Of a DNA stretch of 6,650 nt, positions 1 to 6,312 are shown in pieces (position 1 is the stretch's first letter; each line of letters starts with the position of its first letter). Below the pieces are notes generated by a model. That model searched no databases, was not told the DNA's origin, and saw nothing but the letters and a program-made list of their open reading frames with translations. The position numbers were made by a program, and so were the translations under genes. The stretch comes from JBBQKF01 sp038326615 (lineage in GTDB: Bacteria; Bacillota; Clostridia; Saccharofermentanales; UBA5734), in assembly GCA_038326615.1 (NCBI GenBank), contig JBBQKF010000136.1, forward strand, positions 1-6,650, given 5' to 3'.

Positions 1-726
1 CCTGTCTATTGTATTTGCTGCGCCTGTCGTATGGAGTGTTGAAATAACCAGGTGCCCGGTTTCTGCTGCTGTCATGGCTGTACGAATCGTTTCGTAATCC
101 CTTAATTCGCCTAACAATATGACATCTGGCGCCTGTCTAAGAGCGGATCTCAAGGCTGACACGTAGTCCTCCGTATCCGTTTCAATTTCTCGTTGTGTGA
201 CAATGCTCTTCCCATGTTTATGAAGATATTCAATGGGATCTTCCAATGTAATGATATGTGCATTTCTGCTTTTATTAATCTCATTAATAATGCATGCAAG
301 GGTTGTACTTTTACCACTTCCTGCCGCTCCAGTGACTAGAACTAGACCGTTTTTCAACTGAGCTACATCAATGACGGTTTTTGGTATATGAAGTTCTTTG
401 CTATCCGGCAATTCAAAGGCTACTACCCTGATAATAGCGGCGATAGAACCTCTTTGCTTAAAGATGCTGGCTCGAAATCTGGCAAGGGCTTTTACTGAAA
501 AAGAAAAATCATCATCTCCGCTGTTATTAATTCTATCCATCGGTCTATTGTTGGCCAAACTGTAAATGTGGCCAATTATTTCAGCCAAATCCTCTGCTGA
601 CAACGACTCCTTGCTTTGGTGTTGGATTTTACCGTTTATTTTAAGAGCATATGATGTGCCAGGAACCAGGAAAATGTCTGAAGCGTTATTTTCTACCGCC
701 TTTTGTAAAATCTTTAATGCATCCAT
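1..726 (-). CDS. pilT: Type IV pilus twitching-motility ATPase PilT (partial, C-terminus outside window)
   Basis: Cytoplasmic hexameric ATPase of the PilT/VirB11 secretion-ATPase family, which powers pilus retraction at the inner-membrane platform protein PilC. The visible 242 residues hold a short N-terminal domain (about 1-120) and most of the RecA-like core: Walker A GAAGSGKST (133-141, Lys139), Asp box TLEDPIEY (160-167), Walker B-like LLGELRD (204-210) and His box TAAETGHLVISTLHT (219-233). The short N-domain before Walker A and the GELRD form fit PilT rather than the longer assembly ATPase PilB. The start ATG follows GGAG by 8 nt. About a third of a usual PilT (roughly 350 aa) runs off the left edge, including the C-terminal region. 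It is last in the visible pilus operon, 49 nt after the preceding gene. Family assignment is secure. Retraction as its role is inferred from homology, because no PilB is in view for comparison. Confidence 0.95.
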   Translation of the reverse strand, partial: MDALKILQKAVENNASDIFLVPGTSYALKINGKIQHQSKESLSAEDLAEIIGHIYSLANNRPMDRINNSGDDDFSFSVKALARFRASIFKQRGSIAAIIRVVAFELPDSKELHIPKTVIDVAQLKNGLVLVTGAAGSGKSTTLACIINEINKSRNAHIITLEDPIEYLHKHGKSIVTQREIETDTEDYVSALRSALRQAPDVILLGELRDYETIRTAMTAAETGHLVISTLHTTGAANTIDR

Positions 727-775
727 GCTACTATCTCCATTCCACTACTTATATCATTCCATGCTAATTTTTATA

Positions 776-1285
776 TTATTCAATACTGCTTCCATCCCAA
801 ACCGGTAGGTCATCATAAATTTCATAATCAACCTTATTTTGAACAATCCATTTCTTTATCATATATTTTTTGCTGGTTTCCTGGTTTTGCATTTTATTTA
901 AAATCTCCAGTTCAACCAAAAGAAACTGTTCCTGATTCAACTCAATCCTATACGTTAAACGATGAGTTTCCTGTTGATACGACTCCCCAAATTCTTGCTT
1001 TAATGCCTTTTGGAAATTTTCCTCTCCACTCTGATTTTTACCAAAATCAGTCAGCAACTTATTAATTTCTTTTAAATTTTCTTCTGCTTTTCCATCCCCA
1101 ACATAATAATCCATCACATACTGCTGATTTTTTTCAGCCAGTTTCTGATCTACTTTTGCGCTGGCAATTGACAATGTAGAAAATACAACCAGGCAAAGAA
1201 TGGTGAAGATCAACACAAGGGAGCTGGTGCCAATTTGAACCTGTCCCCACCCTTGACCTTCATAAGGTGCTTTTCGATTAATCAT
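776..1285 (-). CDS. Single-anchor membrane protein of the pilus operon, function unknown
   Basis: A 169-aa protein with a polar N-terminus (1-19), one strongly hydrophobic segment (about 21-43, rich in L, V, I and F) and a charged, Lys/Glu/Gln-rich domain (44-169) predicted to be outside the membrane. This single N-terminal helix plus soluble domain is pilin-like. A Gly (G19) stands just before the helix, followed by TSSLV, so there is no Glu at +5 and no textbook prepilin signal. The helix resembles a conserved N-terminus I recall from unnamed proteins in clostridial T4P clusters. That is memory, not a search. The start ATG overlaps the end of the preceding gene by 8 nt and has GAGGTG 4 nt upstream, so translation is probably coupled. 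A minor pilin or pilus-assembly accessory protein is inferred from context. Confidence 0.85.
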   Translation of the reverse strand: MINRKAPYEGQGWGQVQIGTSSLVLIFTILCLVVFSTLSIASAKVDQKLAEKNQQYVMDYYVGDGKAEENLKEINKLLTDFGKNQSGEENFQKALKQEFGESYQQETHRLTYRIELNQEQFLLVELEILNKMQNQETSKKYMIKKWIVQNKVDYEIYDDLPVWDGSSIE

Positions 1286-1655
1286 ACCACACCTCGTCAG
1301 ATAAATACTTTTTTACCTCTAATCTACATATTTCTTTTTCCTGGTTTTTCCTATCAAACACGACAATATCCGCCACCAGTATTTTGTCCCGAACCGCTGT
1401 CATTACTTGTAGATAATAAATGTCCTCTCGATAATCATTATACTTATTACCGGTTGTATCACCGGTCGCCTTTATTTTCTCCGCAGTAGTTTGTGCCAGT
1501 ATCATTGCGCCGTTTAGCAGCTTGCTTTCTTCGCTTATATGATTTGCCTTTACAAAAGCGCTAATGGTTATGGCTGTACAAAGGGAAAAGAAAAGGATGA
1601 CAACAATAAACTCCATTAAAAACAGCTCTGATTTTGTATGATTTTTTTTACTCAT
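1278..1655 (-). CDS. Prepilin/pseudopilin-like protein with atypical signal
   Basis: A 125-aa protein with a short basic N-terminus (MSKKNHTKSE) followed by LFLMEFIVVILFF (11-23). This copies the F-T-L-x-E-L-hydrophobic start of mature type IV pilins, with Glu15 at the +5 place if Leu11 is +1. The residue at -1 would then be Glu10, not the Gly that prepilin peptidase normally needs. One hydrophobic helix (about 11-34) precedes a small soluble domain with Cys110; Cys26 lies in the helix. At 125 aa it is in the size range of minor pilins or pseudopilins. Its start overlaps the stop of the upstream gene as ATGA (4 nt), with a purine-rich GAGGGGG 7 nt before the ATG, and its stop overlaps the next gene by 8 nt. 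An A8 run lies at codons 3-5. The minor-pilin role is inferred from the helix and the operon. Confidence 0.85.
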   Translation of the reverse strand: MSKKNHTKSELFLMEFIVVILFFSLCTAITISAFVKANHISEESKLLNGAMILAQTTAEKIKATGDTTGNKYNDYREDIYYLQVMTAVRDKILVADIVVFDRKNQEKEICRLEVKKYLSDEVWYD

Positions 1656-2146
1656 CTTTGGTCCCCCTCGCTCCTTAAAGCTAGGAGAATTGTTTCACCC
1701 TGATTCCCTAAGGTTTCTACCTTTAGGAGATTTTTTTCAACCATGGAGAATGAGATGCCTTGTCCCTCCATAATATTGATGCCATCTTCAAGTGTATACT
1801 GGCTGTCGTCACTGACAAATAGTTCCTTTATGTTCCCATCTCTAAAATAAATCAACGTATAATATTTTGTCTCGTTAAATATTTGTTCTATTTTAAGAAC
1901 CTGAATATCTCCCATCGCTAAAACAGAAACAGCATTTGATTCATCTGCTTGTTTCACTTTATTTGAAATATAGGACAATGCAGTCGTTCCAATGAAGTTT
2001 TGGTTCATTCGGCTATCAATGTTCTTATAAACCTTCGCCCCAAAAGTAATGGTAAAAATCGAACAGATTGTCAATATTAAAAAAAGAAGCATGGTAAATA
2101 GAAACTGGACAGACTGGCCTCTCGTTCTTTTACCTTTTTTCCCCAT
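1652..2146 (-). CDS. DUF4860-type membrane protein of the pilus operon
   Basis: A 164-aa protein with a strongly basic N-terminus (MGKKGKRTRG), one transmembrane helix (about 14-36), then a soluble domain. The pattern FGAKVYKNID...MNQNFIGTTALSYISNKVKQAD (36-68), the YYTLIYFRDG stretch (95-104) and IKELFV (106-111) match my memory of DUF4860 proteins, which are found beside T4P genes in Clostridia. The family has no established function. Gly10 precedes QSVQF, so a cleavage site is imaginable, but +5 is Phe rather than Glu. AGGAG lies 6 nt before the ATG and overlaps the TAG stop of the preceding gene, which lies 9 nt upstream. The stop overlaps the next start by 4 nt. A minor pilin or an assembly factor is plausible. 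The family name is likely but not confirmed by a profile search. Confidence 0.85.
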   Translation of the reverse strand: MGKKGKRTRGQSVQFLFTMLLFLILTICSIFTITFGAKVYKNIDSRMNQNFIGTTALSYISNKVKQADESNAVSVLAMGDIQVLKIEQIFNETKYYTLIYFRDGNIKELFVSDDSQYTLEDGINIMEGQGISFSMVEKNLLKVETLGNQGETILLALRSEGDQR

Positions 2147-2155
2147 GATTCGCTC

Positions 2156-2443
2156 CTATCTCAATGAAACTGTAATATCCGGCATAATGTTAGATGCAAA
2201 ACCTTCGTAAAATACAACATATTTTTTGCTGTCAATCTGAAGCCCGTAATTTTCTACAAGATAATCTATAGAGGCGGGATATCTCCCTTCGATGGCATAG
2301 CACTGAACTGAGGCCCTTTGTATGGCATTCCCAAGGGTTATTGCGCCCTCAGAAGTTGACCTTACTGACAGCTGTCCCGTCGCATAAATAAAAATTGCAA
2401 GGACACATAGGAACGTTGCCAAAGAGAACAAAATATTTTTCAT
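2156..2443 (-). CDS. Small pilus-operon protein with CYAIEGRYP motif
   Basis: A 95-aa protein with an N-terminal hydrophobic helix (about 4-22) and a compact soluble domain. The stretch VQCYAIEGRYPASIDYLVE (46-64), followed by NYGLQ and the C-terminal ASNIMPDI (83-90), looks conserved. Similar small unnamed proteins next to pilC in Clostridia have the same C-Y-A-x-E-G-x-Y-P signature, from memory. An Ala/Glu-rich helix running into a 'G-x-YP' turn also resembles the helix-to-sheet junction of pseudopilins such as GspG-like proteins. The N-terminus lacks a Gly/Glu prepilin signal and looks more like a plain signal anchor. Cys48 is in the soluble part and Cys13 in the helix. It starts 9 nt after pilC with a modest AAGGGGA site. 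Being directly after pilC supports a pilus role; the exact function is unknown. Confidence 0.85.
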   Translation of the reverse strand: MKNILFSLATFLCVLAIFIYATGQLSVRSTSEGAITLGNAIQRASVQCYAIEGRYPASIDYLVENYGLQIDSKKYVVFYEGFASNIMPDITVSLR

Positions 2444-2452
2444 CGTTTCCCC

Positions 2453-3481
2453 TTAACCAATTGCAGCCATAATACCCACAAGAGGCATCATTACCGCCAA
2501 AAGAATTAACCCGACGACAACCGCTAAAATGACAACCATGGTCGGCTCGAACCTTCCGATCATGCTGTCAATTGCTTGATCTACTTCCATCTCATATTTT
2601 GCTGAAAGTTCTTTAAAAACAGCATCAAGCTTTCCTGAACGGCTACCAACTTTAATCATCTGCATATCAAGGGCCGAAAAAATATTCCCTACCTTTAGCG
2701 CCTCATAGAGGGTTACCCCCTTTTCAAGCTCTTCTTTCACCTTTGTAATCTTTCTATTGGTATTTTTCTGAACGATCAAATCTGCTGCCATATCAATTGC
2801 CTGGTCCATATCCAACCCGCTTTTTATTGTAGTGGCTAGAATAGCAGCAAAACGCCTTTTCGCCATTGAATCTGCAATGATGCTTTTTTCTTTGATAAAT
2901 GAGATGATTCCTTCAGCAAATTTCAAATTTCCTGATTTCCGCGAAAAAATAAGCGTCATCAAAGCGGCCGTACCCAGAAGGAGAATCACTACCAATACAA
3001 TACCGCTGACAATACTTCCCGCACGAACTGCGGTTATCGTGACAGGTGAAAGTTGCGCACCAAGCTGTGCGTATACATCCTCAAAGACAGGCATGACTTT
3101 CGTCAATATGACAAAAAGAACAGCAACCAACATAAATACCATGATGATTGGATATGTGATGGCGTTTTTTAAGGTTTGTGCTAAAGAATGCTCCTTCTCA
3201 TAATAATCAGCCAACGATTTCATCGTGACTTCAAGTGTACCTGTTTTCTGACCCACATGACTCATTTTTATCACATAAGGTGGGAACTCCCCGGTTTTTT
3301 CAAGTGTTGAAGCGAAAGAATACCCTGCGCCAACTTCTTCTGACATTTTTAAAAGCATTTCTTTTTCTTTCGCAGTGATGGCATCTTCAGCAATCACTGA
3401 AAGACCTCCATCAATGGAGATCCCAGCTGCTAATAAAAATGATATCTGCATACAAAAAGCTGACAATTCTTTTGCTCGCAT
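2453..3481 (-). CDS. pilC: Type IV pilus inner-membrane platform protein PilC (GspF family)
   Basis: Polytopic membrane protein of the GspF/PilC family. It forms the platform on which the PilB/PilT ATPases act to assemble or retract the pilus. The 342 residues show the family's two-repeat plan: a first cytoplasmic T2SSF domain (about 3-110) with LLAAGISIDGGL (17-28) and HVGQKTGTLE (75-84), a membrane helix after AITYP (107-130), a second helix (155-179), a second cytoplasmic domain (about 205-310) with TTIKSGLDMDQAI (217-229) and KVGSRSGKLD (277-286), then RFEPTMV (310-316) and a last helix (313-336). It is at the short end of the family (usually 350-400 aa) because the N-terminal extension is missing. 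The start is well supported: AAAGGAG lies 5 nt before the ATG. It is the first gene after a terminator-like hairpin (3506-3529) and leads the cluster of small pilin-like genes. Confidence 0.95.
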   Translation of the reverse strand: MRAKELSAFCMQISFLLAAGISIDGGLSVIAEDAITAKEKEMLLKMSEEVGAGYSFASTLEKTGEFPPYVIKMSHVGQKTGTLEVTMKSLADYYEKEHSLAQTLKNAITYPIIMVFMLVAVLFVILTKVMPVFEDVYAQLGAQLSPVTITAVRAGSIVSGIVLVVILLLGTAALMTLIFSRKSGNLKFAEGIISFIKEKSIIADSMAKRRFAAILATTIKSGLDMDQAIDMAADLIVQKNTNRKITKVKEELEKGVTLYEALKVGNIFSALDMQMIKVGSRSGKLDAVFKELSAKYEMEVDQAIDSMIGRFEPTMVVILAVVVGLILLAVMMPLVGIMAAIG

Positions 3482-3500
3482 AAAGGCTCCTTTAATTTAC

Positions 3501-3529
3501 AAAACAGGGCAAATATTTCTATTTGCCCT
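3501..3529 (-). terminator. Intrinsic terminator or attenuator between transglutaminase gene and pilC
   Basis: Read on the minus strand, a perfect 10-bp stem AGGGCAAATA/TATTTGCCCT (3529-3520 with 3515-3506) closes on a GAAA tetraloop and is followed by GTTTTG. The stem begins 16 nt after the transglutaminase stop codon and ends 24 nt before the pilC start. The U-run is short (4), so termination may be partial. It could end the transglutaminase transcript or tune read-through into the pilus operon. No convincing separate pilC promoter is seen in the 64-nt gap. Confidence 0.75.
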
Positions 3530-3545
3530 ATCCGGTTAACTTTTT

Positions 3546-4532
3546 CTAGTATGTATACTTTGAAGTATAATTACTTCCAGTTCCTATATATTTCATTATT
3601 GCAGTACTTTTTTTGCTAGAAGAGGCAAAGGTTGGATCCATCATCTGCCATTTGCTTCCATCAAAGAATATCATGCCATCCACCCAACCGGTTTCTTTTG
3701 AATAAACATTGATCCATGCATGATATAAATTCCCGGTATACCCCACAATCAGCTTGCTTGGGATATTCTGAGATCTAAGCATTGCAGTCATTACCGCTGC
3801 ATAATCAAAACAAATTCCTTTTTTTATTAATAGAATATTGTCAACATCAGGCAAATATCCCGATTTTACAGTAGCCGCTTTTTCTTTGTCATAGGTGAAG
3901 TTTTTTATAACATAATTATATACCAATTCAACTTTTTTCAAATCATTGGTTTCACCTTTTGTAACTTCCATTCCCTTGGCCACGGTTTTACTTTCAGGCT
4001 TAAAATTCACATACTGATTAGAATACAGAAATGGTAAAAACTGATTTTCCAGTTTTACCTGTATACTCTTGCTAAACAGCTGTGAGTACTTTGTCCCAGA
4101 AACATTTTCAAATACTTTAATCGTATAAGATCCATCCCCGTCGGTCAATGGAAACACTTCATAGGCATTTCTTGCATTTAGGTTATAGGTATAAGTTGTG
4201 CTTTGACTCTTCGTGATCTGAACTTTAATTTTTAAATTTTTTCCAAAATACTTTAGCATCACATAGCCTTGGTTGGCATTGGATGCTTCAAGCACCATAT
4301 TCGTCCCCTTATATACGGTAATCCCTGATGCTGTAGGTATTAAAAAAGTAGAAGTGGTTGAGGTTTTTGAGATGGCCAATACATTTGCCATTGGCACTTC
4401 TTCCCCTTCGATTACCGTTTCTTCATAAGTTCTTTGCGGTTCCGCATTCAAACTGCTGCATCCTGTCAATGAAGCGCCTAGCAATAAGACTATAACTATG
4501 ATGCTTATTAAATTTTTTCTGTTCATCATCAT
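3546..4532 (-). CDS. Transglutaminase-like domain lipoprotein
   Basis: Exported lipoprotein of the transglutaminase/cysteine-protease superfamily (328 aa from the chosen start). The basic N-terminus and hydrophobic segment end in lipobox LTGC, with lipidation predicted at Cys25, so it should sit on the outer face of the membrane. Residues about 40-165 are Thr/Ser-rich and look like a beta-sandwich domain. The C-terminal transglutaminase-like core (about 200-310) has the full triad: Cys241 in KGICFDYAA, His271 in YHAWINVY and Asp299 in MMDPTF. Cross-linking, proteolysis or peptidoglycan-related activity are all possible for this superfamily, and the substrate cannot be read here. ATG at 4532 is preferred because GGGGTGAT, close to the ideal ribosome-binding sequence, lies just upstream. 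An in-frame GTG at 4541 would lie inside that site and add 3 residues. It lies upstream of pilC on the same strand but is separated from it by a terminator. Confidence 0.92.
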   Translation of the reverse strand: MMMNRKNLISIIVIVLLLGASLTGCSSLNAEPQRTYEETVIEGEEVPMANVLAISKTSTTSTFLIPTASGITVYKGTNMVLEASNANQGYVMLKYFGKNLKIKVQITKSQSTTYTYNLNARNAYEVFPLTDGDGSYTIKVFENVSGTKYSQLFSKSIQVKLENQFLPFLYSNQYVNFKPESKTVAKGMEVTKGETNDLKKVELVYNYVIKNFTYDKEKAATVKSGYLPDVDNILLIKKGICFDYAAVMTAMLRSQNIPSKLIVGYTGNLYHAWINVYSKETGWVDGMIFFDGSKWQMMDPTFASSSKKSTAIMKYIGTGSNYTSKYTY

Positions 4533-4536
4533 TTCA

Positions 4537-4544
4537 ATCACCCC
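4537..4544 (-). promoter_or_regulatory. Ribosome binding site fixing the transglutaminase start
   Basis: GGGGTGAT matches the anti-Shine-Dalgarno complement GGAGGTGAT closely. Its GGGGTG core is 6 nt from ATG 4532, 9 nt from ATG 4529 and 12 nt from ATG 4526 (three consecutive Met codons). It overlaps the alternative GTG at 4541, which makes that longer start less likely although a weaker AAGGG lies upstream of it. Confidence 0.65.
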
Positions 4545-4592
4545 ACTTCCCTTTTAGGTAAAATAATCTGTTGATCTATTCATTTCTTTACT

Positions 4593-4607
4593 GGTATTAT
4601 ATATACC
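4593..4607. repeat. Inverted repeat in the transglutaminase 5' leader
   Basis: GGTAT-TATAT-ATACC is a perfect 5-bp inverted repeat with a 5-nt AT centre, and it contains TATAAT on the minus strand (4601-4596). No -35 box is found at 16-18 nt. It is either an operator-like site in the leader or a second, activator-dependent promoter. AT-rich DNA produces such repeats by chance fairly often. Confidence 0.3.
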
Positions 4608-4663
4608 CTTTTTTGCATAAAATATTCTAATTTTTGAGGTCACCCAACATATTCATTTGATAT

Positions 4664-4692
4664 ATTATATCTTTATTTCGCCACTATTGCAA
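4664..4692 (-). promoter_or_regulatory. Sigma-A-type promoter for the transglutaminase gene
   Basis: On the minus strand, TTGCAA (4692-4687; 4 of 6 to consensus) is followed after exactly 17 nt by a perfect TATAAT (4669-4664). The start site would be near 4657, giving a leader of about 125 nt before the ATG at 4532. The -10 lies inside a 13-bp palindrome, GATATA-T-TATATC (4659-4671). Confidence 0.65.
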
Positions 4693-4700
4693 TTATATTC

Positions 4701-4712
4701 CTGAAATTTCAG
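4701..4712. promoter_or_regulatory. 12-bp palindrome between divergent promoters, candidate operator
   Basis: CTGAAATTTCAG is a perfect 12-bp palindrome. It lies 8 nt from the leftward -35 box (4687-4692) and 5 nt from the rightward -35 box (4718-4723), so a dimeric regulator bound here could affect both genes. No regulator gene is in the window, and binding is inferred from symmetry and position only. Confidence 0.4.
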
Positions 4713-4717
4713 ATTTC

Positions 4718-4746
4718 TTGACTTTCTTATTTTTTTCTACTATTAT
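4718..4746 (+). promoter_or_regulatory. Sigma-A-type promoter for the stalk-domain protein gene
   Basis: TTGACT (4718-4723) and TATTAT (4741-4746) are each one base from consensus and are separated by the ideal 17 nt. Transcription would begin near 4753, giving a leader of about 44 nt. The ribosome binding site AAGGAGG (4781-4787) lies 9 nt before ATG 4797. Confidence 0.75.
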
Positions 4747-4796
4747 TAGACATATATTTCACACTATTTTGACTTGTTATAAGGAGGATTTTTGAT

Positions 4797-6287
4797 ATGG
4801 GAAAGAAATTACGAAAATTACTGTTGATTGCACTTGTTCTAGTTCTTGTTTTATCTAGTTCAGTGATGGTTTTTGGGGCTCCTGCTCCTTCTTCTGGGAT
4901 AAACGTCCAGTATAACGGCCAGCAAATTTCATTTAAAGATGCTTCACCTAAACTTATAGAAGGCAGAACCATGGTGCCATTTAGACAAATTTTGGAAACT
5001 ATGGGCGCTAAAGTAGAATACGACCAAAATTCAAAAACAATTACCGCAACTCGAGATGACATGCAGTTTTCATTTGCCATCGGGGGTACTGATATCAATA
5101 TTACTGAAAATGGTAAACTGATAACAAGAAAAATGGATGTTGCCCCTTTCATTGATAAATCAACAAATAGAACCTATGTGCCTGCCAGATTTATGGCCGA
5201 AAGCATGAATTATGGGGTATGCTGGGATCAAACTGAAAAAACTGCAGTGATCATTGCACCGGAATCAATCTTTGCAGATGCTGATCAGGATTTTTCGATT
5301 CTATCAATGATGATGACTTCTAATGTAGATCTCGAAAAATCTTATCAGACTACCGGCAGCTTTAAAGCTGATATAACAACATATATGACTGATATGATAG
5401 GCAATGACATGGTTTTTTCATTGGCAGGAAACATGAGTGGCATTCAGCAGAAAAACAATGTGGATATGTTGATGAATATGAATATCAATGCGGACAAAAC
5501 GATAGCCGCAATGACAGCAGAAGATCAAGCTCAAATAATGCCTTTACTGGATATGGTGAAAGACATTTCCATGCAAATAAAGATGAATGGAGACAGTGGC
5601 GACCTTTTTATGAATTCAAAAATCTTTGCCACTTTAGATCCAACAATGGCCGCTGATACCTGGCTTAAGATGAACATCTATAACTCCTACGATGAAATGG
5701 GAATTGACTTAAGACCTATGATGAAAATGAGTACATCGAAGCCAAGCCTATCAGAACTTCTCCAAACCATGGTCACCTCCATGAATACAGGAGATGTGAA
5801 CACCTATAAGGATATGAAAATGGCTTACGTGCTCATGAAAAATCTGATCGGCGACGAAGCCTTTAAATCCGACACAGCAGGAACAATCACCACGAATACC
5901 TTAAATCTTGATAAGAACGATCTATTGGCTGCAGTAGCAAAAACCGTATTATCCGAGGGGGTTAATCTTAAAGACGCAGATATGGAAAGCTTCATGGAAA
6001 TGATCCAGACAGTCGATTTTAACGCAGATATTCTAATCAGAGAGAAGGCAGACACCTTATACAGCTATTCTTTGCAAAGTGCCATTTCATTAGAAGACAT
6101 GCTGCTTGACATGAAAATTATTGGAGATCCGCTAAGTACTGATGTTGTAATGACCGTTAATCAACCTAGTATGATGAAGATGTCCATAACCGCCAAGTCT
6201 GTCATGTCTGTAACATCAAAAATGCCAGACCTAAGCATTCCCGCCGGTGCGAAGATTCTTGACTACAACAGTTTATTAATGAAATAA
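4797..6287 (+). CDS. Secreted copper amine oxidase N-terminal (stalk) domain protein with Met-rich C-terminal region
   Basis: Secreted 496-aa protein. A signal peptide (basic MGKKLRK, hydrophobic core 8-22) probably ends after VFG (27). Residues about 34-155 form a copper amine oxidase N-terminal-like domain (PF07833 type) made of two related units: GRTMVPFRQILETMGAKV (56-73) and NRTYVPARFMAESMNYGV (124-141), each followed by a D-Q-x-x-K-T motif. Despite its name this domain is a stalk or wall-associated module in Firmicutes. No amine oxidase catalytic domain is present. The remaining 340 residues are unfamiliar and unusually rich in Met (about 39 of 337), with alternating patterns such as MLMNMN, MQIKMN and MKMS that suggest beta strands with Met on one face, perhaps a LolA-like half-barrel. 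There is one Cys (142). No LPxTG motif or C-terminal anchor is present. It has its own strong promoter and ribosome binding site and ends at a terminator. Its function is unknown. Confidence 0.93.
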   Translation: MGKKLRKLLLIALVLVLVLSSSVMVFGAPAPSSGINVQYNGQQISFKDASPKLIEGRTMVPFRQILETMGAKVEYDQNSKTITATRDDMQFSFAIGGTDINITENGKLITRKMDVAPFIDKSTNRTYVPARFMAESMNYGVCWDQTEKTAVIIAPESIFADADQDFSILSMMMTSNVDLEKSYQTTGSFKADITTYMTDMIGNDMVFSLAGNMSGIQQKNNVDMLMNMNINADKTIAAMTAEDQAQIMPLLDMVKDISMQIKMNGDSGDLFMNSKIFATLDPTMAADTWLKMNIYNSYDEMGIDLRPMMKMSTSKPSLSELLQTMVTSMNTGDVNTYKDMKMAYVLMKNLIGDEAFKSDTAGTITTNTLNLDKNDLLAAVAKTVLSEGVNLKDADMESFMEMIQTVDFNADILIREKADTLYSYSLQSAISLEDMLLDMKIIGDPLSTDVVMTVNQPSMMKMSITAKSVMSVTSKMPDLSIPAGAKILDYNSLLMK

Positions 6288-6312
6288 ACAATATAGTAAA
6301 CATCACAATAAA

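Noticed and set aside
566..808. Open frame on the plus strand over the pilT start
   Set aside because: It is a shadow of pilT and the intergenic gap; pilT residues in this stretch fit the family and the plus-strand product does not.
1235..1489. Open frame on the plus strand across two small pilus genes
   Set aside because: It is low-complexity, Pro/Tyr/Leu-rich antisense translation of the overlapping minus-strand genes, without a ribosome binding site.
2832..3203. Open frame on the plus strand inside pilC
   Set aside because: It is antisense to strongly conserved pilC coding sequence, with no ribosome binding site or recognisable protein.
3554..3569. Palindrome TATACTT-TG-AAGTATA at the end of the transglutaminase gene
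   Set aside because: It lies within the coding sequence (Tyr/Ser/Lys/Thr codons) with AT-rich arms, and it has no U-tract or nearby promoter boxes. The separate hairpin at 3506-3529 is the better terminator.
4727..5152. Open frame on the minus strand across the start of the stalk-domain gene
   Set aside because: It lies antisense to a gene with a clear signal peptide, conserved domain, promoter and ribosome binding site. Its own product resembles no known family, and it would begin inside the conserved stalk domain.
5825..6055. Open frame on the minus strand inside the stalk-domain gene
   Set aside because: It is antisense to the Met-rich coding region; many minus-strand Ser/Ile codons simply mirror it.
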